64,000 bases of DNA from Filomicrobium sp. (GTDB lineage: Bacteria > Pseudomonadota > Alphaproteobacteria > Rhizobiales > Hyphomicrobiaceae). The stretch's first letter is position 1. Each line of letters starts with the position of its first letter. The stretch covers positions 3,132,501 to 3,196,500 of the forward strand of contig CP051234.1 of assembly GCA_017792465.1 (NCBI GenBank), in the 5' to 3' direction. A program made the translations under genes and the position numbers. This document shows, piece by piece, positions 42,978 through 51,832 of this stretch. The notes under the pieces are model-generated. The model searched no databases. It was not told the DNA's origin and saw only the letters and a program-made list of their open reading frames with translations.

Positions 42978-44619
42978 AGAGCGTCTCCTTGAAAGGCGTC
43001 GCACCGATGCGGCGGTAGGTGGCGAGGAATGTTTCGCCGTCATTGCGCTGGGCGAGGTAGGTGTCGATGATGGTGTCGATGGCATCCGGAACGCCTTCGG
43101 CGGGGAAGCTCGGGCCTAAGATGTCGCCGACCGAGGCGTCGTTGTCGGGAGAGCCGCCGAGCGTGATCTGGTAGTGCTCGGTGCCTTTCTTATCGACGCC
43201 GAGGATGCCGATATGACCGGCGTGGTGATGGCCGCAGGCGTTGATGCAACCGGAGATGTTGAGGCGCAGATCGCCAACCTGTTCGGCGCGCTCGGGATCG
43301 GCGAAGCGATCGGTGATGGCTTCCGCGATGGGGATCGAACGAGCATTCGCCAGATTGCAGTAATCAAGGCCCGGGCAGGCGATGATATCGGTGATGAGAT
43401 CGGTGTTGCCGGCCACCAGACCCGCCTCTTTCAGTTCGTCGTAGAGCGCAATCAAGTCGGCGCGGGCGACGTGCGGAAGGATGACGTTCTGGGTGTAGGT
43501 GATGCGCAGCTCCGAACGGCTGAAACGGTCGGCGGCGTCGGCGACGCGCTCCATTTCTTCGGCTGAAGCATCGCCTGGCGGGCGGCCTGGTTCCTTGAAC
43601 GCGATCGAGACGATGGCGTAGTCGGGGTTCTTATGGCCGATGACGTTGCGACGGACCCAGCGGTCGAAGCCTGCGTCTTCGGCGCGGCGCTTTGCGAATG
43701 CGGCCGCGTCGAGCGGGCGGGCTTCCAGATCCGGCGGCGTAAAGTGCGAGCGGATGCGGGCGACTTCTTCGGCCGGGAGGTCGATATCCTCCTGGCGGGT
43801 GCGCTCCCATTCTTCTTCGACCTGCGCACGGTAGGCGTCGATGCCGATGGCGTTGACCAGGATCTTGATGCGTGCCTTGTAGAGGTTGTCGCGGCGGCCG
43901 TGCAGATTGTAGACGCGCAGCATGGCTTCCAGATAGGAGAGCAATTCCTCGGGCTTGAGGAAGGCCTTCATTTCCTGGGCGACGTAAGGCGTGCGGCCCT
44001 GGCCGCCACCGACGAAGATCTTGAAGCCGACGGTGCCGTTGGGCCCACCGACGATGCGGATGCCGATGTCGTGGAAGGCGATTGCTGCGCGATCTTCAAG
44101 CGCGCCGGTGATGGCGAACTTGAACTTGCGCGGCAGGAACGTGAATTCCGGGTGGTTGGTCGACCACTGGCGCAGGATCTCGGCCCAGATGCGCGGGTCT
44201 TCGACTTCATCAGCGGCGGCGCCGGCATAAGGATCGGCGGTGACGTTGCGGATGCAGTTGCCGCTCGTCTGGATGGCGTGCATGTCGACTTCGGCGAGGG
44301 CTTCCAGGATGTCGGGCACGTCGACGAGCTTGATCCAGTTGAACTGGATGTTCTGACGTGTCGTCCAGTGGCCGAAGCCTTTGTCCCAACGGCGCGCGAT
44401 CATCGCCAGCTGACGCAGCTGACGGGCCGTCAGTGCGCCATAGGGGATGGCGACGCGCAGCATGTAGGCGTGCAGCTGCAGATAGAGGCCGTTCATCAGC
44501 CGCAGCGGCTTGAACTGGTCTTCCGTCAGTTCGCCCTTCAGGCGGCGCTCGACCTGGTTGCGGAATTCGCGGTTGCGGTCGATGAGGAAGGTGCGGTCGA
44601 ATTCATCATAGCGGTACAT
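42964..44619 (-). CDS. cysI: Sulfite reductase, ferredoxin/siroheme hemoprotein CysI
   Basis: 551 residues, start coupled to the DUF2849 stop (TGATG). Two ferrodoxin-like half repeats and the siroheme/4Fe-4S ligands: CPGLDYCNLANARS (C-x5-C) and GCINACGHHHAGH (C-x3-C). The short form without a flavoprotein partner gene nearby, and a 2Fe-2S ferredoxin in the same operon, indicate ferredoxin as electron donor. It reduces sulfite to sulfide for cysteine synthesis in the cytoplasm. A nitrite reductase reading is less likely given the cysH context. Confidence 0.92.
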   Translation of the reverse strand: MYRYDEFDRTFLIDRNREFRNQVERRLKGELTEDQFKPLRLMNGLYLQLHAYMLRVAIPYGALTARQLRQLAMIARRWDKGFGHWTTRQNIQFNWIKLVDVPDILEALAEVDMHAIQTSGNCIRNVTADPYAGAAADEVEDPRIWAEILRQWSTNHPEFTFLPRKFKFAITGALEDRAAIAFHDIGIRIVGGPNGTVGFKIFVGGGQGRTPYVAQEMKAFLKPEELLSYLEAMLRVYNLHGRRDNLYKARIKILVNAIGIDAYRAQVEEEWERTRQEDIDLPAEEVARIRSHFTPPDLEARPLDAAAFAKRRAEDAGFDRWVRRNVIGHKNPDYAIVSIAFKEPGRPPGDASAEEMERVADAADRFSRSELRITYTQNVILPHVARADLIALYDELKEAGLVAGNTDLITDIIACPGLDYCNLANARSIPIAEAITDRFADPERAEQVGDLRLNISGCINACGHHHAGHIGILGVDKKGTEHYQITLGGSPDNDASVGDILGPSFPAEGVPDAIDTIIDTYLAQRNDGETFLATYRRIGATPFKETLYGTR

Positions 44620-44906
44620 CAGCGGGCCTCGTTTACGGCAGCGATGGTTGGACGGCGTGCGGCGCGGATTTTTTCACGCACGGATTTGGCGGCGGGCGCT
44701 CCGGTGGTCAGGTCGACATCCATCGGATAAGCGCCGATGATGATCTGCTTGCCAGTGGCTTCGGCTGCGATCTTCTGCAGAATTTCGAGTTGGGTGCCGT
44801 CTTCGGCAACACGGGCGGAGGCCAACTCGGTGATCCAGTTTTCGTTATCGGAGAGATAAACAACGGCGCCGTCCTGCAGGCGGTTTGCTGTCATGACGCT
44901 AGGCAT
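44619..44906 (-). CDS. DUF2849 protein of the sulfite reductase operon
   Basis: 95 residues. ATG 44906 is preceded by AGGAG at seven bases and overlaps the stop of the methyltransferase gene. The protein has DGAVVYLSDNENWITEL and IIIGAYPMDVDLT, typical of DUF2849, which in alphaproteobacteria almost always precedes cysI. It may be a small structural or regulatory partner of sulfite reductase; no activity is known. An internal ATG at 44894 has a poorer ribosome site. Confidence 0.88.
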   Translation of the reverse strand: MPSVMTANRLQDGAVVYLSDNENWITELASARVAEDGTQLEILQKIAAEATGKQIIIGAYPMDVDLTTGAPAAKSVREKIRAARRPTIAAVNEAR

Positions 44907-45732
44907 GGATGAGCTCCTGGGCGCGGAATTCGTTGAGCGCGGCTTCGACGACATCGACTGCACCGTTGACGGGCAATCCGGCGACGCGGCCGATGAGAAG
45001 AATGGCGGGGCTATTGAGGCGCAAGGCTTGAGGGCGCTGGGCCAGATCGCCAATCGTGGCGCGGACCCGGCGTTCGTTTGCGCGTGACGCGTTCTCGATA
45101 GCGATGATCGGCGTGTCGGCATGCCAGCCAGCGTTAACGAGCGCCGTTCCGAGATCGCCTGCGGTCTTGACGGCCATGTAAACGGCAAGTGTGTGCTGTC
45201 CGTCGTTCAGGGCCTTGAGATCGATATGGGTGAATTCCGGCAGCCCGTGTCCGGGACCGGCACCCGACATAAAGGTTACCGTGCGGGAGAGGTCGCGGTG
45301 GGTCAGCGGAATTTGCGCGGACGAAGCTGCGGCGACGGCGGCGGTGATACCGGGAATGACTTCGACGGCGATGCCAGCGGCTCTCAGGGCGGCGATTTCC
45401 TCGCCGCCGCGACCGAAGACGAACGGATCGCCGCCTTTCAAGCGCACAACGGTTTGGCCATTGACCGCGTGTTCAAGGATGAGCGCCTGGATGTCGCTTT
45501 GCTTCCAGCTCGGGCGACCGCCGCGCTTGCCGACGTGAATCTTGATGGCCGTCTCGTTGGCGTGCTCAAGGACGCGCCGATCGACGAGTTCGTCATAGAG
45601 AACAACATCTGCGCGCTCGAGTGCGCGAACGGCTTTGATGGTCAGCAGTTCGGGGTCGCCTGGTCCGGCGCCGACGAGCAGGACTCGGGCGGGTCCGAAG
45701 TCGTTGTTCGAAATGGTTGTTGGTGTGAGCAT
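44899..45732 (-). CDS. cobA: Uroporphyrinogen-III C-methyltransferase (siroheme synthesis)
   Basis: 277 residues. SUMT signatures: VGAGPGDPELLTIKAV near the start, VVRLKGGDPFVFGRGGEE, VIPGITAAVAAAS. The CysG-type N-terminal dehydrogenase/ferrochelatase half is absent, so it supplies precorrin-2 and another protein must finish siroheme. In this operon the product feeds the siroheme of CysI. It starts four bases after the ferredoxin gene ends. Confidence 0.93.
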   Translation of the reverse strand: MLTPTTISNNDFGPARVLLVGAGPGDPELLTIKAVRALERADVVLYDELVDRRVLEHANETAIKIHVGKRGGRPSWKQSDIQALILEHAVNGQTVVRLKGGDPFVFGRGGEEIAALRAAGIAVEVIPGITAAVAAASSAQIPLTHRDLSRTVTFMSGAGPGHGLPEFTHIDLKALNDGQHTLAVYMAVKTAGDLGTALVNAGWHADTPIIAIENASRANERRVRATIGDLAQRPQALRLNSPAILLIGRVAGLPVNGAVDVVEAALNEFRAQELIHA

Positions 45733-45735
45733 GGC

Positions 45736-46092
45736 TCAGCTCGCGATCTCAAGTTCTTGTTCGTGGATGCTGTCGGGCTCAAGTTTGACAACGAGCCCGT
45801 CGATGGCTTGGTCGGTCAGGATCTGGCAGCACAGGCGCGAATTGTCGTCGGCGCTTGGGATCTCATCGAGTTTGTCCATCTCTTCATCGAGAGCGGGGAT
45901 GACGCGATCCACCCACTCATCGGGAAGGCGTACGTGGCATGTGGCACAGGCGCAGGCGCCGCCGCATTCGGCTTTGATGGGCAGGCCATAGTCGCGGAGC
46001 ACTTCCATGACGCGATAGCCTTCCGGCGCTTCCAGCGTGCGGCGGCTGCCGTCGGGAAGGTCAACGTGGATGCTGATCGTTGCGTCGCTCAT
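45736..46092 (-). CDS. 2Fe-2S plant-type ferredoxin
   Basis: 118 residues with the 2Fe-2S loop AECGGACACATCHV and a later Cys in SRLCCQILTD. First gene of the sulfate assimilation operon and probable electron donor to sulfite reductase. It also resembles adrenodoxin-type ferredoxins, so other partners are possible. Cytoplasmic; no signal. Confidence 0.9.
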   Translation of the reverse strand: MSDATISIHVDLPDGSRRTLEAPEGYRVMEVLRDYGLPIKAECGGACACATCHVRLPDEWVDRVIPALDEEMDKLDEIPSADDNSRLCCQILTDQAIDGLVVKLEPDSIHEQELEIAS

Positions 46093-46552
46093 GTCTGGCT
46101 CTTGTTTTTGATCGTTGCGTGCGTGCTTTTGTGCGCTGCACTCTCTTGCCCTCCAGAAATAACGAAAAACATTTCAAATTTCCATACTCATGCGCACATA
46201 AGTAGAAAAATGTTCTACGCAATCACGTATGTGGAATTTTTGTTTTAACCGGGTCGGGAGGGCGTGAGAATTTGCTGCTGGCGAACCTATCTGCGCAAAG
46301 GGATTCTGCGCGGTGGCGTGCGGGGAGTGGTGAACGCGCTGGTGCGGCTCAGCTTTGCAGCCTCATCAGAATGTCTAATGTCGCTTGGCCTGCAGTTTCC
46401 GGCGGTCTGTGGGGCTGGTTGATGGTGATCAAAGATGCGACTTGCTGCGGTGGTTGAGCGTCGGTCATACCTTTATGAAGACCATGCGAGTCAAAAAACG
46501 AAAATGTTGCGGGAAGAACGTCCATTGAGCGATTACCAACCAAAGCGCCGTC
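46093..46552. other. Intergenic region upstream of the sulfate operon and flavoprotein
   Basis: About 460 bases between divergent genes; AT-rich around 46150-46245, where the sulfate operon promoter should lie. No binding site or gene could be assigned. Confidence 0.4.
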
Positions 46553-47779
46553 ATGCGTGAAATCGCTGTTATCGGCGGAGGGCCGGCCGGGCTAATGGCG
46601 GCTGAGGTGCTGTCTCAGGCTGGCGCTCGAGTCACGGTCTATGAGCGGATGCCGTCGGTCGGCCGCAAAATGCTTATGGCCGGCAGGGGCGGGCTCAACC
46701 TCACCCATAGCGAAGGATTGGAGGATTTCCTCAAACGGTATGGCGTTGGGGAGGCGGCCTTGCGGTCTTCGATCGAAGCGCTGCCGCCGGAAGCTGTGCG
46801 CGATTGGTCGAAGGGGTTGGGAGAAGACACGTTTGTTGGCACGAGCGGACGGGTTTTTCCGGTTTCAATGAAAGCGTCGCCACTGCTGCGGGCGTGGTTG
46901 CGGCGTCTGACTTCGCACGGCGTCAGAGTTGAGACCCGCTCGCTGTGGGTCGGTTGGGATCACGAGGGGCGTTTGGCTTTCACAAGTGGAGACGGATCTC
47001 GGACGGTGCGTCCGGATGCGACGATCCTTGCCTTGGGTGGTGCGAGCTGGTCTCGGCTTGGCTCCGATGGCGGTTGGGTCAATATCCTGGCACAGGAAGG
47101 TATCGCGATTGCCCCATTGCGGGCGGCGAACTGCGGTTTTGTCGCCGATTGGTCGCGGTTCTTCTGCGACAAGTTTCAGGGCAAACCGCTAAAGCGTATC
47201 GCGTTGTCGTTCGGTGATTGCAACGTTCGTGGCGAAGCGCTCATCACCAAGAATGGAATAGAAGGCGGGGCTGTTTACGCGTTGTCGGCGCGATTGCGAG
47301 AGGCGATTGACGATGTCGGGCATGCCACCGTGACGCTCGACCTCAAGCCTGATCTTGATTGCGACGCGATTGAGAAGGCACTTGGTGTTGCGCGCGGCAA
47401 ACAATCCATGTCGACTTTCTTGAGAAAAGCCGTGCGGTTGTCGCCGGTCGGAATAGGGCTCCTTCAGGAGGCCGCGTTCGCATTGCCGGACGGCCTGGGT
47501 GGTCTTGAGGCGTCTGAGCTGGCCGGGTTGATCAAAGCGATCCCGATCAAGCTTCTAGCGGCCGAGCCGATCGACACGGCGATCTCGACGGCTGGTGGCG
47601 TCGCTTTCAAGGAACTCGATCACCGGCTGATGCTGCGGCGGCGGCCGGGCGTTTTCGTTGCTGGCGAAATGCTCGACTGGGAGGCGCCGACCGGCGGTTA
47701 TCTGTTGCAGGGCTGTTTTGCGACCGGTGCTGCGGCCGGACGCGGCGCGCTTGAATGGCTCAATCGAGCGGCACCGTGA
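46553..47779 (+). CDS. HI0933-like flavoprotein (TIGR03862-type NAD(P)/FAD oxidoreductase)
   Basis: 408 residues. FAD-binding Rossmann start (EIAVIGGGPAGLMAAEVLSQ) and the family motif GRKMLMAGRGGLNLTHSE; C-terminal ETGGYLLQG-like end (APTGGYLLQGCFATG). Close to the BaiN/HI0933 family of flavoproteins, some of which reduce uncharged substrates. Substrate unknown. Its 3' end overlaps the convergent hypothetical gene by 20 bases. Confidence 0.87.
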   Translation: MREIAVIGGGPAGLMAAEVLSQAGARVTVYERMPSVGRKMLMAGRGGLNLTHSEGLEDFLKRYGVGEAALRSSIEALPPEAVRDWSKGLGEDTFVGTSGRVFPVSMKASPLLRAWLRRLTSHGVRVETRSLWVGWDHEGRLAFTSGDGSRTVRPDATILALGGASWSRLGSDGGWVNILAQEGIAIAPLRAANCGFVADWSRFFCDKFQGKPLKRIALSFGDCNVRGEALITKNGIEGGAVYALSARLREAIDDVGHATVTLDLKPDLDCDAIEKALGVARGKQSMSTFLRKAVRLSPVGIGLLQEAAFALPDGLGGLEASELAGLIKAIPIKLLAAEPIDTAISTAGGVAFKELDHRLMLRRRPGVFVAGEMLDWEAPTGGYLLQGCFATGAAAGRGALEWLNRAAP

Positions 47780-48638
47780 GTTTCACCTTGCTGTTGACGC
47801 TACGTTCGGCACGATCGGCCAAGGCTTCGATGTCGGTTGAGGCTTCGAGCTTGAATTCGTTGGGCTGGGACAGGATCACGCCGAGACCGACCTGATCGGC
47901 CGGGGGTGTCGTTGTCTCAGCTTCGCTCGCCTCTGAGATCAGGCCCAGCGACGTCTTGTAATTCAGGAATGGCTCGATGACCGCACCTTCTTCTTCAAGC
48001 TTGAAGGGGCGGCGGAGTTCTGGCTTGAAGTCCAACCTGGTCGATTCCCTGCCGTGCGTTTCTTCACCGTCAAAGGCCGTTGTGTGTTCGTTGACGAGTG
48101 CGGCCTGCGGGATCAGCGACCATTTGGCGATCTGCATGCTGCTGGCGATGCTGGCCTGGTTGGTGACGTGATAAAGGCTGGGAGCTTCGCTCTGGCTCGT
48201 TGCGAAACCGACGCGGACGTTGTGGCCGATGCTGACGGCTGCACCCAATTCCTTCACCTGGCTCTCTGTCTGTGGATCGAGCGCAATGCCCTTCACCTGC
48301 ATCTTGCTCCAGGCGTCGACGGGCATTTCGACAGCTGCGTTTTTGGGAAGCTGCAGGCCGGCGGGGAACATGCTTCGGGCTTCGTCGATTTTGTGCTGGT
48401 CGACGCTTTTGAGAAAGGCGGAAACGCTATCCAGACTGGTCGAGACAACAGCGTCGTCACCGCTCTGCGTGACGATCACGGGTGAATTCGCGAATGCGGT
48501 TGTGGCGCTCAGGCAGAGGGCGACGAGCACCAGCCCGCCAGAAGCGATAGCAATTGCCAATCGCCGGTCCGGCGTTGAAATCAATCCAGAGCGAGTACGA
48601 ACAATACGGCCATCGCGAACGCGGTGACTTTCGCGCAT
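47760..48638 (-). CDS. Hypothetical secreted/anchored protein
   Basis: 292 residues if started at ATG 48638, nine bases after AGGGA; a longer frame to 48857 has no ribosome site and would lie under the hisF promoter. A basic head (RESHRVRDGRIVRTRSG) precedes one hydrophobic helix (about 26-50). The periplasmic part is beta-rich with repeated VKLEV/FKLEAS-type strands at the end (DIEALADRAERSVNSKVKL). No family recognised. Possibly a small outer-membrane or cell-envelope protein. Confidence 0.7.
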   Translation of the reverse strand: MRESHRVRDGRIVRTRSGLISTPDRRLAIAIASGGLVLVALCLSATTAFANSPVIVTQSGDDAVVSTSLDSVSAFLKSVDQHKIDEARSMFPAGLQLPKNAAVEMPVDAWSKMQVKGIALDPQTESQVKELGAAVSIGHNVRVGFATSQSEAPSLYHVTNQASIASSMQIAKWSLIPQAALVNEHTTAFDGEETHGRESTRLDFKPELRRPFKLEEEGAVIEPFLNYKTSLGLISEASEAETTTPPADQVGLGVILSQPNEFKLEASTDIEALADRAERSVNSKVKLTVPLD

Positions 48639-48789
48639 CGGAACCATTCCCTTGTGTTGATTTGAGATGGCCGTGTTTGTCGCTCTGAACTGCGTCGGTT
48701 TTGCGGCTGAAGGGGCGCTCTCACAATTTGTTTTACCACGGCAGGAATGCAGTTTCCGCATGGCATCAGGGTGTGGTATTGCAGCTGAT

Positions 48790-49581
48790 ATGAGCTTGAA
48801 GATCCGCATTATTCCATGCCTCGACGTCAAGGACGGCCGTGTCGTCAAGGGCGTCAATTTCGTTGACCTGATCGACGCTGGCGATCCGGTCGAAGCTGCC
48901 GCTGCCTACGATGCAGCCGGTGCTGATGAATTATGTTTCCTCGACATCACGGCCAGCCACGAAGATCGCGACACCATCTACCATATCGTCGAGGAAACCG
49001 CCGAGCGGTGCTTTATGCCGCTAACGGTCGGCGGGGGTGTGCGTACGGTCGAGGACGTGCGCAAGCTTCTGGAGGCCGGCGCCGACAAGGTCTCCATCAA
49101 TACGGCTGCGGTCAACCGGCGCGAGTTCGTCAGGGAGGCGGCCGAGAAGTTCGGCGCGCAGTGTGTCGTCGTCGCGATTGACGCGAAGCAGGTTTCAGCT
49201 CCGGGCGAGCCGCTTAAGTGGGAAATTTTCACCCATGGCGGGCGTAAGCCGACGGGGCTTGATGCCATCGAATACGCCAAAGAGGTCGTCGCGCTCGGGG
49301 CGGGCGAAATCCTGCTCACCTCGATGGATCGTGACGGCACCAAAGCCGGTTTCGACATCGCGCTGACGCGGGCGATTTCCGATGCTGTGCCGGTGCCGGT
49401 GATCGCCTCAGGCGGCGTCGGCGAGCTCGATCACCTCGTGGACGGTGTGCGCGATGGTCACGCGAGCGCCGTGCTGGCGGCATCGATCTTCCATTTCGGT
49501 ACGCATTCGATCGGTGAGGCGAAGCGACACATGGCTGAAGCCGGAATTGCCGTTCGGATGGACGGCGTTTCTCCCGGATAA
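48790..49581 (+). CDS. hisF: Imidazole glycerol phosphate synthase cyclase subunit HisF
   Basis: 263 residues from ATG 48790, the conserved HisF start ([19 protein letters not shown]). TIM barrel with catalytic Asp in CLDVKDG and [21 protein letters not shown] and [11 protein letters not shown] bind phosphate. With HisH it closes the imidazole ring in histidine synthesis and yields AICAR. Here it stands alone; no other his gene is visible beside it. It ends GVSPG. Confidence 0.96.
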   Translation: MSLKIRIIPCLDVKDGRVVKGVNFVDLIDAGDPVEAAAAYDAAGADELCFLDITASHEDRDTIYHIVEETAERCFMPLTVGGGVRTVEDVRKLLEAGADKVSINTAAVNRREFVREAAEKFGAQCVVVAIDAKQVSAPGEPLKWEIFTHGGRKPTGLDAIEYAKEVVALGAGEILLTSMDRDGTKAGFDIALTRAISDAVPVPVIASGGVGELDHLVDGVRDGHASAVLAASIFHFGTHSIGEAKRHMAEAGIAVRMDGVSPG

Positions 49582-49793
49582 CGCTGAGTTTTTTCTGAAA
49601 ATTGAGCCTTTGGTCCGGTGTTGCGGCGAAATGCTGCGGCGCGAAAATTTGTTTTTACTTAAGCTGTTGAGGTGCTAGGGCTCACGCGCAATTTGAACCC
49701 GCTGCGGGGATGCGGCTCATCGAATGGGTGGCTTAGCCATGCAATCGAATGAGTAGCGTTTCACGCGGGTTTGCGTAACAGGAGGATAACCTC

Positions 49794-50210
49794 ATGAAGT
49801 CCAAATTCACTCTCGGCCTCGCGGCGGCTGTTGCCACCGGCATCGCCGCAACCGCTTTCGTTCCAGCAGCACAGGCCGGCCACGTTTGCGAAGTGATCGC
49901 CAAGAACGATCGTATTCGCGACGGTAAGCTCGATATCATCGAAGCTATTGTCGCCGGCAAGAAGACCTTCAAGGCGCTCAATCCAGATAACGACTTCACG
50001 CTTGAATATGCAGAAGTCAGCAACCGTATCGGACCGAAGACGTTCGATCGCTACAACAAGATTAAGCGCAAGGGCCTGGATCGCGTTGAGTGGACCCGCC
50101 TCGTCAAGGCACGCTTCAAGGCCGCCAACCGCGACGGCGATCGCACGATCGAATGCGATGAGCTGATGACGCGTGCAGGTCACCGTCTGCTCGCTGTGAT
50201 CACCTACTGA
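49794..50210 (+). CDS. Lanmodulin-like periplasmic EF-hand protein with altered metal loops
   Basis: 138 residues, strong ribosome site AGGAGG before the ATG. Signal peptide (GLAAAVATGIAATAFVPAAQAG). Four EF-hand positions: loops 39-50 (DRIRDGKLDIIE), 63-74 (NPDNDFTLEYAE), 88-99 (NKIKRKGLDRVE) and 112-123 (NRDGDRTIECDE). The 12-, 13- and 12-residue linkers match lanmodulin from Methylobacterium, as do ARFKAAN before loop 4 and the position of the C-terminal helix. Loop 2 keeps the Pro at position 2 that marks lanmodulin. Loops 1 and 3 have lost acidic ligands, so lanthanide affinity may be reduced, selective or absent. Cys32 and Cys121 could pair. Confidence 0.8.
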   Translation: MKSKFTLGLAAAVATGIAATAFVPAAQAGHVCEVIAKNDRIRDGKLDIIEAIVAGKKTFKALNPDNDFTLEYAEVSNRIGPKTFDRYNKIKRKGLDRVEWTRLVKARFKAANRDGDRTIECDELMTRAGHRLLAVITY

Positions 50211-50272
50211 TCGCCACACCGTCTCGATTGAGATTTCTGGCAGCCGATCTGTCGGCCGCCCGGCGCCGGTCC

Positions 50273-51196
50273 CTACTTGTTGGGGGCCGGCGTTTTGTCT
50301 TTCATGGGGCAGAGGTCATTGACCGGGCATCGCCAGCATTCGGGCTTGCGCGCCTTGCACAGGTAGCGTCCATGCAGGATGAGCCAATGATGAGCAGGTA
50401 CGCCGTACTTCTCCGGCACGATCTGCAAGAGGTCGCGCTCGACGTCGTCTGGGGTCTTGCCGTTCGTAAATCCCAGACGGTGCGCGATCCGGAAGACGTG
50501 GGTGTCGACGGCCATGGTCGGTTTTCCAAACCAGACGTTGAGGACGACGTTTGCCGTCTTGCGTCCGACCCCGGGAAGGCCCTCCAGGCTTATTGAATCT
50601 TCTGGAACCTTGCCGTCGTACTCGTCGATCAGCTTTTGCGAAAGCGCAATGACATTTTTGGCTTTGTTCCGGTAAAGGCCGATGGTCTTGATCAACCCGC
50701 GGACCTTGTCTTCGCCAAGGGCAACCATTTTTTCCGGTGTATCGGCGGCGGCAAACAGCCCGCGGGTGGCTTTGTTGACGCCGGCGTCGGTAGCTTGGGC
50801 TGACAACACGACGGCGACCAGCAGGGTGTAGGCGTCGGTGTGTTCGAGTTCGCCTTTAGGTTCCGGTTCGATTGCGGCAAAGCGCGAGAAGATCTGCTCA
50901 ACGCGTTCGGGTGCAACCGAAGGGCGGCGGCGGCGTTTCTTTATTGGTGCAGCAGACTTGCTGGCGACGGCTTTCTTTGCAGCCTTTGTAGCCGGTTTTG
51001 TAGGCTTGGCTGCGGCTTTTGCCGGCTTTTTGGCGGCTGCCTTCTTGGCTGCGGCGGGTTGCCTGCTCTCGACGTTTTTCGGCGTTACCGTAGTTTTGTT
51101 TTTTTGCGTTGCAGTCGCTAAATTCCCGGTCTTTAATTTCCGAGTCTTGGGCTTAGCTTTGGCAGCGTTGATTTTGATCGCAGGTTTCGAGGTCAT
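50273..51196 (-). CDS. nth: Endonuclease III (Nth) with long basic N-terminal tail
   Basis: 307 residues, about 90 longer than usual. Residues 1-92 are almost only Lys, Ala, Thr and Pro (AKKAAAKKPAKAAAKPTKPA), histone H1-like. The catalytic domain has ERVEQIFSRFA, the helix-hairpin-helix EGLPGVGRKTANVVLN with the catalytic Lys, AVDTHVFRI with the catalytic Asp, and the iron-sulfur ligands C-x6-C-x2-C-x5-C (CKARKPECWRCPVNDLC). It excises oxidised pyrimidines in DNA. The basic tail may raise DNA affinity. It is divergent from the DUF2244 gene with only 48 bases between starts. Confidence 0.93.
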   Translation of the reverse strand: MTSKPAIKINAAKAKPKTRKLKTGNLATATQKNKTTVTPKNVESRQPAAAKKAAAKKPAKAAAKPTKPATKAAKKAVASKSAAPIKKRRRRPSVAPERVEQIFSRFAAIEPEPKGELEHTDAYTLLVAVVLSAQATDAGVNKATRGLFAAADTPEKMVALGEDKVRGLIKTIGLYRNKAKNVIALSQKLIDEYDGKVPEDSISLEGLPGVGRKTANVVLNVWFGKPTMAVDTHVFRIAHRLGFTNGKTPDDVERDLLQIVPEKYGVPAHHWLILHGRYLCKARKPECWRCPVNDLCPMKDKTPAPNK

Positions 51197-51244
51197 AACT
51201 CGTTTTTCGTCGGTGATTTAGAGGAATTCGGCAAGGTAGAACGG

Positions 51245-51739
51245 ATGAGCGAAGAGCAAGTTCAAGCGCAGACGGGCCCAACATTCAATGCCGTTTTGCG
51301 TCCGCACCGCTCCTTGAGCCCGTTGGGCTTCTTCGTTCTGATGTCGCTGATCGGGCTCGTGAGCTTCATCGTCGGGATGTATTTTCTCATTCTGGGTGCC
51401 TGGCCGATCACGGGTTTTTTCGGGCTCGATGTGGCGCTGATGTATTGGGCCTTCAAGCTCAGCTACCGATCCGGGCTGGAGTACGAAACCGTCGAACTCT
51501 CGTCTGAGCGCTTGAGGCTGACGCATTTCGATCCTCGCGGTGAACGCCAAAGCATTGACCTCAATCCCTATTGGGTGCGCGTCGGGCTAACGGAGGAACA
51601 TGACGGGCGGACGATCATGTGGCTTGCTTCGCATGGGCGCGAGATTATCTTTGGACGGTTCCTGAGCGACGACGAGAAGCGTGAATTTGCCGGGGCTTTA
51701 TCCTCAGCGCTGTCGCTCAACAAAGAAGTCCGGGTCTGA
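51245..51739 (+). CDS. DUF2244 integral membrane protein
   Basis: 164 residues. Two membrane helices (about 28-50 and 55-75: LSLIGLVSFIVGMYFLI-type segment and LDVALMYWAFKLSYR) and a cytoplasmic beta-rich tail (LRLTHFDPRGERQ, HGREIIFGRFLSDDEK) as in DUF2244. Unknown role; conserved next to nth in alphaproteobacteria, so cotranscription control may be shared. Confidence 0.87.
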   Translation: MSEEQVQAQTGPTFNAVLRPHRSLSPLGFFVLMSLIGLVSFIVGMYFLILGAWPITGFFGLDVALMYWAFKLSYRSGLEYETVELSSERLRLTHFDPRGERQSIDLNPYWVRVGLTEEHDGRTIMWLASHGREIIFGRFLSDDEKREFAGALSSALSLNKEVRV

Positions 51740-51832
51740 ATTTTTCTTATCGAGCAAGAAACGGGTCGCGTCCCGTAGGCCGACTGGGCGATAACGAGCG
51801 GAACTCATCATTCCAGGTGTCGGATATTCCCC

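Noticed and set aside
43633-44730. 365-residue plus frame
   Set aside because: Antisense to cysI, whose cluster and siroheme motifs prove the minus frame.
45121-46248. 375-residue plus frame
   Set aside because: Antisense to the methyltransferase and ferredoxin genes.
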